Of a DNA stretch of 64,000 bases, positions 58,301 through 64,000 are shown piece by piece. The notes beneath the pieces are model-generated. The model ran no database searches, was not told the DNA's origin, and was given only the letters and a program-made list of their open reading frames with translations. Each line of letters starts with the position of its first letter. Positions within the stretch are counted from its first letter, which is position 1. Both the position numbers and the translations under genes were made by a program. Source of the stretch: Acidobacteriaceae bacterium (lineage in GTDB: Bacteria > Acidobacteriota > Terriglobia > Terriglobales > Acidobacteriaceae); the NCBI GenBank assembly GCA_003139095.1, contig PLHW01000041.1, forward strand, positions 141,192 through 205,191, written 5' to 3'.

Positions 58301-59169
58301 TTCCGATCCCGCTCTTGGCGATCGAGGACCCGGGCCGTCCACGCCGTCAAGCTTGCGAGCAGCGCGGTGGCGCTCAGCGCCGTGATGGCGACCGCCGTCC
58401 ATTGCGAAAACACTCCTTGCTCCACCCCTCGCCACCGCAGCCAGGCAATCACCACCGGAACGATGACCGACGCCGGAAGCAGCCGGCGCGCCACCATTCC
58501 CCCCGGACCCACACTTGCCAGCAGCGCACCGATCCCCCACTCGGAGCGCGCACACACCAGTCCACAAGCTAGCAGGAATAGCGCGAAAGCGACGATCGGA
58601 GCAATATGGGTGTGCGTGGCGCGTGGGTCCAGCAAAAAATCGAAGATGCTGAACATAGCCGCGGTCGCAGCGACTATGGCCAAACCCTGCACCGGCCACC
58701 CTCCTCGATTCTTCGCGCGGTCGAGCAGAATCACGGCGAGCCCAAGCAGCAGAAGACCCAGGCCCGTAATCGGCGACATCAGCCCCGGGCGTATGGCACC
58801 GACCGCTTCTTGTGGAGTTTCGGAGAAAAAAAACAGATCGATGCCCAGTTGCCAGCCATAGAGCCATTCCAGCAATGACAGCAGCCCGACAATGCTGACG
58901 ACCAGAGCAGCCGACGTGGCTGCCACTCTCCGCGCTCGCGTGACGCTCTCGCGGCGCCGCACCAGCCAAAACGCAAACCCCAGCAAGATTAAGCAAATTG
59001 TGGTGTTGGCCTTGACCGCGACCTGTCCGGGAAAAATAGTTTTGAGGAATTGGATGTGCAGGATCCAGCCCGTCAGCCCGACCATACCAACCGCGACGGC
59101 GAACAAACTGGTGAAGGCCGCGAACTTGCCAAGCCTACCGACGATGCGAGGGTCCGTCTGGTCCGCCAC
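55381..59169 (-). CDS. Membrane hybrid PAS/GAF sensor histidine kinase
   Basis: 1262 residues. Residues 15-280 hold about eight membrane segments. Next come PAS domains (about 300-425 and 430-555), a GAF domain (about 565-735), PAS domains (about 750-870 and 905-1030) with a coiled-coil linker, a HisKA dimerisation helix with phospho-accepting histidine (SVAHDLRAPLRHISGF, about 1050) and an HATPase domain (NLLANALKFT, DNGVGFDM, GTGVGLATAQRIV, about 1150-1250). There is no receiver domain, so the phosphate must go to a separate regulator, probably one encoded nearby. It signals from an unknown cue, possibly redox or small ligand. Confidence 0.93.
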   Translation of the reverse strand: MADQTDPRIVGRLGKFAAFTSLFAVAVGMVGLTGWILHIQFLKTIFPGQVAVKANTTICLILLGFAFWLVRRRESVTRARRVAATSAALVVSIVGLLSLLEWLYGWQLGIDLFFFSETPQEAVGAIRPGLMSPITGLGLLLLGLAVILLDRAKNRGGWPVQGLAIVAATAAMFSIFDFLLDPRATHTHIAPIVAFALFLLACGLVCARSEWGIGALLASVGPGGMVARRLLPASVIVPVVIAWLRWRGVEQGVFSQWTAVAITALSATALLASLTAWTARVLDRQERDRKKAEAALHESESRLNGVIQSAMDAIITVDERQRIVLFNAGAEKIFRCLASQALGQPIERFMPERFRAAHSSHVHKFGETGVTKRAVGEIGPLPALRADGEEFQMEASVSQIETAAGRMFTVILRDVTERARADEARGWLAAVVESSDDAIISKDTDGIVTAWNGGAEKVFGYTAAETVGKPLLMLFPPDCANEEANILAHIRRGESVEHFETVRVRKDGRKITVSVTISPIKDRNGRILGASKIFRDITEHKRTERALRALSDCNESLGRATDEPNLLRRICDLIVNVGGYGMVWVGYAEHDERKTVRAVAASGFEAGYLDTVNVTWADEERGHGPTGTAIRTGKATFCSDTTSDPDFVTWRENAIQRGYRSTLVLPLKNGEDVLGAISIYAVEAGAFAAAERHLLEELANNLSYGIAALRAASERTRAAQALRQSEERFQAMANGIPQLAWMAESDGHIFWYNQRWYEYTGTSFEQMEGWAWQTVHDPAMLPKVMERWQGSIATGQPFEMEFPLRRADGVFREFLTRVMPLKDAEGRVTRWFGTNTDISERKEAEERLAGQAEELSRQAEELMRAREAEQEQTRRLQLVLDSMGEGLVAADGLGHFLIWNDAASKLLGRGEADLPPSEWSSHYACYLPDGVTLCPTDQLPLLRSLRGESLQAELMIQHVAAEGKHWVEFTGRPMHDNEGNLCGGLVAFRDITERKRAEREIRQLNEELEQRVIERTGQLQAANRELEAFTYSVAHDLRAPLRHISGFANILSEEFGLNLPAEAQHHLRRVQDGTRRMGQLVDDLLNLARVGRRELSFRVAGLRPMVDELIVELAPECTGRQVEWKIGELPQVECDPGLIKQILQNLLANALKFTRPRSQAVIEIGEKEGNEASIFFVRDNGVGFDMKHADKLFGVFQRLHRQDEFEGTGVGLATAQRIVQKHGGRIWAEAELGQGATFYFTLGASANVEHKTKVAIAGDFRW

Positions 59170-59384
59170 TAAGTTGTCCTATCGCCCGCCAAACGCGTGG
59201 CGCCTTCTGTCAGCCGCGCTAATAATGCGAGTATAAAAGTGGAAGGCCAGCCACGGAGGAGACAGCGCGCGCACGAATGGCGGGGGCGGTCCCAAAATGG
59301 AATCGCACGCCTCTTCCCGCACGACCACTCGTCCCGTCCGCCATCCCTATCCGCGGCGTATTCATCGCAACTGCAAAGCGCGCT

Positions 59385-59732
59385 TCAGCTCTGGCCCATG
59401 CAGTGGGCGACTTCCTGCCGTTCCTCCGCAGTCAGCCCCACAAACTCGAATCCGGACCGCACGTTGCTGCTGTGGCGCACGATGGCAACCGTGCTCAGGG
59501 TCCGCTCGGCGATGCGGATGTCGACTTTCACCATTTCACCGACCCGCAACTCTCCGCACACAATCGCGCCCAGACCACCCTCACCGATGTCGAGGGTGAC
59601 CCCAGGCGACGACCGGAGTCCGCCCGTCCCCAGATTACAGATCGTTACCGGGACGCTGACCTGAGCCCGCCGGTATCGCTGAAGCGGGCTGCGGTCGGAG
59701 GCGATTCGTGCAGAATACGGATCGGCTGACAT
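59385..59732 (-). CDS. PilZ-domain protein
   Basis: 115 residues forming one PilZ domain, a cyclic di-GMP receptor. It has the N-terminal arginines RYRRAQVSVPV and, after a strand, TLDIGEGGLGA, corresponding to the (D/N)xSxxG motif with Ser replaced by Gly. The end is FVGLTAEERQEVAHCM. It lies within the two-component cluster, 28 bases from a stand-alone receiver gene. Binding ability is likely but unproven because of the altered motif. Confidence 0.82.
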   Translation of the reverse strand: MSADPYSARIASDRSPLQRYRRAQVSVPVTICNLGTGGLRSSPGVTLDIGEGGLGAIVCGELRVGEMVKVDIRIAERTLSTVAIVRHSSNVRSGFEFVGLTAEERQEVAHCMGQS

Positions 59733-59760
59733 GCGGCGCGTCTCCCCGAGTCAACTCCGC

Positions 59761-60165
59761 TCACGAAGGCAAAATCGTCTTCGGCGCCACCGGAGGCAGT
59801 GTCGCGCGAATCACTTCCAGCAACTCGGCGTTGTCCGCCGGCTTCTGGAAGAACGCCGCCGCGCCCGACGTGAGCGAGCGCTGTTCGCTGCTTTGGGGAT
59901 CGCGCGCCGTCAGCACGATCACCGGAATGGTTGAGAGCTTGTCGTCTTTTTGCAGCCGGTCGAGCACCACAAAGCCGTCGCCCGCGGGCAAGCCCAGGTC
60001 GAGAATGATCAGGTCCGGCTGTTCCTTGTACGCCATCGCAATCGCCGAATACCCGTCGGCCGCGTTTACCGTGTCGTATTGGTTTGCCCGCAGTCGCAGC
60101 CGCAAGGCCTGCCTTAGGTCCGGGTCGTCGTCTACGATCATGATTTTTGGGTTTTCCATTTCCAC
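59761..60165 (-). CDS. Stand-alone response regulator (receiver domain)
   Basis: 134 residues containing only a receiver domain: IMIVDDDPDLRQALRLRL, the phospho-acceptor in LIILDLGLPAGDGF, VIVLTARD and the lysine in AAFFQKPADNAELL. With no output domain it probably serves as a phosphate shuttle. It is transcribed in line with the kinase at 60207 (41-base gap) and the PilZ gene. Confidence 0.9.
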   Translation of the reverse strand: MEMENPKIMIVDDDPDLRQALRLRLRANQYDTVNAADGYSAIAMAYKEQPDLIILDLGLPAGDGFVVLDRLQKDDKLSTIPVIVLTARDPQSSEQRSLTSGAAAFFQKPADNAELLEVIRATLPPVAPKTILPS

Positions 60166-60206
60166 TTCTCCATTTTCGAGTTACACGCGGAAATCCGCGT
60201 GCTTCT

Positions 60207-61784
60207 TCATTTGCTTTCCGTTACATTCGGTTTTTCCGACAACGCCGCCCGGGCCATTTCGGTCACCCGATCGGCCACGCCCTGCACTTGTTGCTCTAAA
60301 TTTAACCCCGCCGCGCGATCCGGAAGAGCGACCTCCGAGGCCGAGATCTCAAGGTCCCCGATCATATTCACTTCCGGCAACTTCCCTAACTGATCGCGAA
60401 TGCGCGTCATCATGATTTCCGCGCGCGTGAGGTCCGTCGAGGCCACCACGAAGAAAGTCTGCTCCGGCCCCGGCGTTGTCATCGGAGGCAGGACTACATC
60501 CTTATCGAGGTACACGCAGCGTTGCAGCAGTTCCAGACAGTGCCGCCCGGCCTCTTTCCAGTTCCCCCGTGTCGACTTGGACCGCGGGTTCAGGCTCACT
60601 CGGACCAAAGTGACCGCATCGCGCAGGGCTCCGTCTTTGACTAGCACCGGAGACAGCAATTGCGCGAGCGAATACAGCGGCAGCGTAAACGAGAATGTGC
60701 TGCCCTGGCCCGGTTCGCTGGCCACCCAGATCTTTCCCCGGTGCAGCGTCACCAGTTCCTTCGCGATGAACAATCCCAGTCCCAGCCCTTTGCGGCTGTT
60801 ATCGATCGAATTCGGATCCTGGTACATGCGTTCGAAAATCAGCGCTTTGGCGCCTGGATCGATGCCGCAGCCCGTGTCGATGACCGAGATATAAACAAAA
60901 GCCGGGTCAGTCGGCACCAGGCACGCTTGCACCGTCACCGCGCCACCCGCGCGGGTGAACTTGATGCCGTTGTCAATCAGATTAATCAGCACCTCCAGAA
61001 TCCGGTCGGGATCGCCATACACGAAGGGGATGCGCGTATCCACGCCTATCTCCAGACCGACTTGCTTTTCATCTGCGACCGACCGCGTCATCGAGACCGC
61101 CAGCCGGATCAGATCGCCCATCGAGACACAGTGCGGTTCAATCCGGACTTTTCCCGACTCGGCTCGGCTGGCTTCCAGCAGGTCGCGCACCATGGCCCCG
61201 AGCTGGTTCACGCTCTTCAGAATCGTCTCCAGGTAGTCGTGCTGTTCGGGGCTGATTGCACCCGCCAGGCCGTCAAAAAGCAGGCTGGCATATTGATGGA
61301 TGCAGGTCAGCGGCGTGCGCAGTTCGTGCGACACATGGGAGAGAAACTGGTTCTTGAACTCCAGTTGCTGCTTCCGGCTCATCTCGAGGGAACGCAGCAG
61401 CGCCTGGCGTTCGACGGCATAACGCATGGCCCGGTCTAATCCACTGCTGGAGATGGCGCCTTTCACCAGGTAGTCCTGCACTCCCTGGTGCAGAGCTTTC
61501 ATTGCCAACTCTTCATCGTCCTGTCCCGAAAGAATAACGACGGGTACATCGGGCGCATGCTCCAGCACCTTCCGGAAGGTATCGGCCCCCTGGCTGTCGG
61601 GAAGGTTCAGGTCAAGCAGGATTATCGAGGGCGATTTTTCCCGCAGCGAGGCGAGCGCGTCCGACAGACGATTGACGCAGTTCACGTCCGCTTTTGCTTT
61701 GCCGTCTACCAGGCGCAGCCGCACCAGGTCCGCATCCCCAGGATTATCCTCGACCAGTAAGACATGGGTCGCTTGCTCGCTCAT
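60207..61784 (-). CDS. Receiver-histidine kinase hybrid with degenerate GGDEF-like C-terminus
   Basis: 525 residues. Residues 1-125 are a receiver (VLLVEDNPGDADLV, phospho-acceptor in IILLDLNLPDSQGAD). HisKA has its histidine in FLSHVSHELRTPLTCIHQYASLL; HATPase shows DPDRILEVLINLIDNGIKFT, DTGCGIDPGA and GLGLGLFIAKELV. After about residue 385 comes a non-kinase tail of about 135 residues whose pattern (LDKDVVLPP, TFFVVASTDLTRAEIMMTRIRDQLGKLP) follows the second half of a GGDEF domain with the GGDEF residues lost. The ATG at 61784 follows AAAGGAGGA and overlaps the upstream gene (ATGA). Confidence 0.9.
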   Translation of the reverse strand: MSEQATHVLLVEDNPGDADLVRLRLVDGKAKADVNCVNRLSDALASLREKSPSIILLDLNLPDSQGADTFRKVLEHAPDVPVVILSGQDDEELAMKALHQGVQDYLVKGAISSSGLDRAMRYAVERQALLRSLEMSRKQQLEFKNQFLSHVSHELRTPLTCIHQYASLLFDGLAGAISPEQHDYLETILKSVNQLGAMVRDLLEASRAESGKVRIEPHCVSMGDLIRLAVSMTRSVADEKQVGLEIGVDTRIPFVYGDPDRILEVLINLIDNGIKFTRAGGAVTVQACLVPTDPAFVYISVIDTGCGIDPGAKALIFERMYQDPNSIDNSRKGLGLGLFIAKELVTLHRGKIWVASEPGQGSTFSFTLPLYSLAQLLSPVLVKDGALRDAVTLVRVSLNPRSKSTRGNWKEAGRHCLELLQRCVYLDKDVVLPPMTTPGPEQTFFVVASTDLTRAEIMMTRIRDQLGKLPEVNMIGDLEISASEVALPDRAAGLNLEQQVQGVADRVTEMARAALSEKPNVTESK

Positions 61785-62221
61785 CGTTCCTCCTTTTGTG
61801 GCAGGCTGGCAAAATCCAGCCAAAACGTTGCCATGGCCTGGACCACGGCGCCGAATTCCGGAAGGTTTCCAGGTTTTCTCAGATAGCAGTTCGCTCCCAG
61901 TTCGTAACTGCGGTTGATGTCGGAATTCGCCTGGGAGGTAGTGAAAATCACGACCGGAATTTTGGCTAAAACGGGGTCCCCCTTGATGTCCGAAAGCACC
62001 TCGCATCCATCTTTGCGTGGCAGGTTCAGGTCAAGAACCACCAGGTCCGGCACCGGCGCCCGCGCATATTTCCCCTGCTGCCGCAGAAAGCAAATCGCCT
62101 CCGCCCCGTCGTATACCGCGCTCAGGTGAAGATCTTGCTTGCTTTGCGCCAGCACTTCGCTGGTCAAGTCAATATCGGCGGGATTGTCGTCCACCATTAG
62201 GATTTCAGGCGTGGGTTTCAT
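61781..62221 (-). CDS. Stand-alone response regulator (Rcp1-like receiver)
   Basis: 146 residues, a receiver domain of the Rcp1-like type: ILMVDDNPADIDLTSEVLAQ, the phospho-acceptor in LVVLDLNLPRKDG, VVIFTTSQ and the lysine in NCYLRKP. It has a long loop and a C-terminal helix typical of receivers that pair with phytochrome-like kinases. The ATG at 62221 (MKPTPEIL) is chosen; longer frames overlap the kinase gene. It is between two kinase genes in one operon, ending in an ATGA overlap. Confidence 0.9.
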   Translation of the reverse strand: MKPTPEILMVDDNPADIDLTSEVLAQSKQDLHLSAVYDGAEAICFLRQQGKYARAPVPDLVVLDLNLPRKDGCEVLSDIKGDPVLAKIPVVIFTTSQANSDINRSYELGANCYLRKPGNLPEFGAVVQAMATFWLDFASLPQKEER

Positions 62222-62234
62222 CTCTTCATCCGCC

Positions 62235-63434
62235 TCATGAGTTTGTGTTTCCCTTGATTGGCAGGGTGAACTGGAAGTTGGATCCGCGGCCCGGTTCCGA
62301 TTCCACCCAGATCCGGCCGCCATGGTGTTCGATAATCTTTTCGCAAATCGAGAGCCCGATTCCGTTCCCCGCATATTCCTCTCGCGTGTGCAGCCGCCGG
62401 AAAACTACGAACACTTTCTCTTTATGCTCGGCCGCGATCCCAATCCCGTTGTCCGCCACCGAGAACACCCACTCCTTTCCTTGCGCGTCGGCACTCACTC
62501 TAATCAGGGGTGCTTCCGAACCGCGAAATTTGACGGCGTTTCCAATCAGGTTTTGAAATACCTGAATCAGCTGCGAGCCATCGCCCATCACCACCGGAAG
62601 TTCATCCTGCCGAACAACCGCATGGCTTTCCTGAATCGCCGCTTCCAGATTCTTCAGGCTCGCCTGGAGCACAACATTGCAGTCGGTACTCTCGAACGCT
62701 CCGCCCTGCCTTCCTGCCCGCGAAAATGTCAGCAGGTCCTGCACCAGTTTCTGCATGCGCAGCGCGCCGTCCACCGCATAGTGAATGTATTTGTCTGCCT
62801 CCGCGTCGAGTTTGCCCCGATATCGCTCCGCCAGAAGTTGCGTATAAGTCGCCACCATGCGCAGCGGCTCTTGCAGATCGTGCGAGGCCACATAGGCGAA
62901 CTGCTCCAGGTCACGATTGGAGCGCGCTAGCTCCTGTTGGAACTGCTTGCGCTCCTCGCGCACTTTTTTCTCCCGCAGAGCCCGCCGCACCTTCTCTGGC
63001 AACCGCGCCAGGTGGTCCTTCAACACGTAGTCGGCCGCGCCCTCCTTTATGCACTCCACGGCCGTCAGTTCGCCCAGCGCGCCCGACACCAGGATCACCG
63101 GAATGTCCAGTCCCTCCTGGCGCAGCACTTCGATCGTCCCCATTCCATTCCAAGACGGCAGCTTGTAGTCCGCCAGGATCACGTCATAGGAATCTCGGCG
63201 CACCAGGCGGGTGAACTCCTCCGCAGTCTGCGCGATGTCTTCGCTGGCCTCAAGACCTCCATGCCGCAGAGCGCGCAGCACTAGCTCCACGTCCGCCGGT
63301 TCGTCCTCGACCAATAAAACCCGCAGCTTGCTGCTCTCGCACTCGGCGGGCAGCGCCACCGCTTTTTCGTCGCTCACCAGGGTTGTCGTTGCGGACCTCC
63401 CATCCGTTCGGGACCGCTTGCCGCATGGCCCCAC
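62235..63434 (-). CDS. Receiver-histidine kinase hybrid
   Basis: 399 residues. Residues about 37-155 are a receiver (VLLVEDEPADVELVLRAL; DVILADYKLPSWNGMG; DYVLKDHLARLPEKV). A coiled linker (EKKVREERKQFQQELARSNRDLEQ) leads to HisKA (YVASHDLQEPLRMVATYTQLL) and HATPase (LIQVFQNLIGNAVKFRG, DNGIGIAAEH, GNGIGLSICEKIIEHHGG). The GTG start at 63434 or the GTG at 63377 is possible; neither has a clear ribosome site. It is the first gene of the cluster. Confidence 0.88.
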   Translation of the reverse strand: MGPCGKRSRTDGRSATTTLVSDEKAVALPAECESSKLRVLLVEDEPADVELVLRALRHGGLEASEDIAQTAEEFTRLVRRDSYDVILADYKLPSWNGMGTIEVLRQEGLDIPVILVSGALGELTAVECIKEGAADYVLKDHLARLPEKVRRALREKKVREERKQFQQELARSNRDLEQFAYVASHDLQEPLRMVATYTQLLAERYRGKLDAEADKYIHYAVDGALRMQKLVQDLLTFSRAGRQGGAFESTDCNVVLQASLKNLEAAIQESHAVVRQDELPVVMGDGSQLIQVFQNLIGNAVKFRGSEAPLIRVSADAQGKEWVFSVADNGIGIAAEHKEKVFVVFRRLHTREEYAGNGIGLSICEKIIEHHGGRIWVESEPGRGSNFQFTLPIKGNTNS

Positions 63435-63765
63435 AAGCGCGATCCGGCGACCCGAGAATCGCCTATAGTCGCCATCGGCCCGTCCCCTTCACACTTGAGC
63501 CAAAACGGCCACCGCCAAACCCGGATGGTCATCTCACCGGCTGGCCCATCGCCACCGCACCCCGATTTTCAGTCCCCTCCTTTTGTGTGTTCCGCCCCCT
63601 CGCTTCCCAACCCAGACTCTTAAGAAGCATCGCGAATCGCCGATGACTGTTCAGATTGGCCAGGTCCTTTCGACTTGGTCCTCAGGTTTTGCCCGTAACC
63701 GGTCTTGCCCATAACCGGGCCGGCATTCCCGGCCTCTTCGCCGCACCACTTCAGAAAGGAAGTGC
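63435..63765. other. Intergenic region with a 16-bp direct repeat
   Basis: 331 bases without a supported gene. TTGCCCGTAACCGG (63689-63702) is repeated as TTGCCCATAACCGG (63705-63718), spaced 16 bases apart, followed by a GGCCGG-CATT-CCGGCC hairpin (about 63718-63735). It must hold the promoter of the two-component operon; no convincing hexamers stand out. Confidence 0.4.
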
Positions 63766-63918
63766 ATGCCCGTCGCAACCGACCTCTGCCATCAGGTTCT
63801 GGATCACCCAGCTCTCCAACTGATTCTCGAAGCCTCGTCCGAAGGTGTGAGTAGCTCCAAGAGAAGTCGAGGGAACAGGAGACACTCATTGCGTGCAATG
63901 AGGCCCGAGGTGGCGTAA
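63766..63918 (+). CDS. Small ORF, possible truncated protein
   Basis: 50 codons beginning MPVATDLCHQVLDHPALQLI. It has a good ribosome site (AAGGA, 6 bases before the ATG) and a coding-like first half, including LILEASSEGV, which resembles the entrance of sensor PAS-type domains. The second half (SSSKRSRGNRRHSL) is unlike protein-coding sequence, suggesting a frame change or a remnant. It lies 64 bases before a tRNA-Ser gene. Confidence 0.35.
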   Translation: MPVATDLCHQVLDHPALQLILEASSEGVSSSKRSRGNRRHSLRAMRPEVA

Positions 63919-63982
63919 ATGTTTACGATTGAAGAGGTAACAGCACTCATGCCGACCGTGGTAAACTGGACTTCCGCATGCC

Positions 63983-64000
63983 GGAGAGGTGGCCGAGAGG
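63983..64000 (+). tRNA. tRNA-Ser, 5' end only
   Basis: The last 18 bases, GGAGAGGTGGCCGAGAGG, match the acceptor stem, T8 and D-stem start of a bacterial tRNA-Ser. The anticodon and the remainder lie beyond the window. A TAAACT hexamer (63963-63968) 14 bases upstream could be its -10. Confidence 0.7.

Overview
The window is a 64 kb, GC-rich, densely coding chromosomal segment. Secreted GloVer, kelch and FG-GAP repeat families, a bifunctional AroD-AroE protein, DUF4388 and PilZ signalling proteins, and many short intergenic repeats together suggest Acidobacteriota (Terriglobia-like). That placement is inferred from gene content; no rRNA is present and only 18 bases of a tRNA are visible at the right edge.

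Layout. 1-9.6 kb: truncated ABC ATPase, a nucleotidyltransferase-fold protein, a secreted GloVer protein, pgsA with an overlapping AMMECR1 gene, a secreted hypothetical, aroDE, and an orphan gas-vesicle GvpL/F-type protein. 9.8-18.5 kb: six minus-strand secreted proteins (FG-GAP, four kelch paralogues, one internally duplicated protein) facing a divergent HTH/TolB-like/TPR regulator (18.6-20.6 kb). 20.7-23.7 kb: DUF177-rpmF-plsX-fabD lipid/ribosome operon. 24.6-28.6 kb: a secreted gene pair whose large member looks like a matrixin with its zinc site lost. 28.9-31.4 kb: membrane proteins. 31.5-34.9 kb: molybdenum-cofactor operon (moeA, moaC, a response regulator, mogA), with moeA carrying two in-frame palindromic inserts. 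35-40.4 kb: CDP-alcohol phosphotransferase, GtrA, aminotransferase, DinB, YraN, galT. 40.5-42.6 kb: TonB-dependent receptor. 43.4-50.0 kb: a complete ISC operon in the order iscR-iscS-iscU-iscA-hscB-hscA-fdx-iscX with a readable promoter and a candidate IscR site. 50.3-55.2 kb: small zinc-ribbon-like protein, HyuA, diguanylate cyclase, MFS transporter. 55.4-63.4 kb: two-component cluster of three histidine kinases (two with N-terminal receiver domains), two stand-alone receivers and a PilZ protein, with no DNA-binding output. 63.98 kb: start of a tRNA-Ser.

The least explained signals are in the DNA. (1) Two copies of a palindromic element of about 48 bp sit in frame inside moeA and encode similar peptides. 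(2) Short-word repeat arrays, most folding back on themselves, begin at or just after stop codons in several operons; different arrays use different words but share the same arrangement. (3) AT-rich intergenic spaces carry repeated AATACTTT...AAGTC pairs, one ending in a G-rich/KpnI-like block. These look like dispersed repeat families that have used intercistronic gaps and, in moeA, a coding region.
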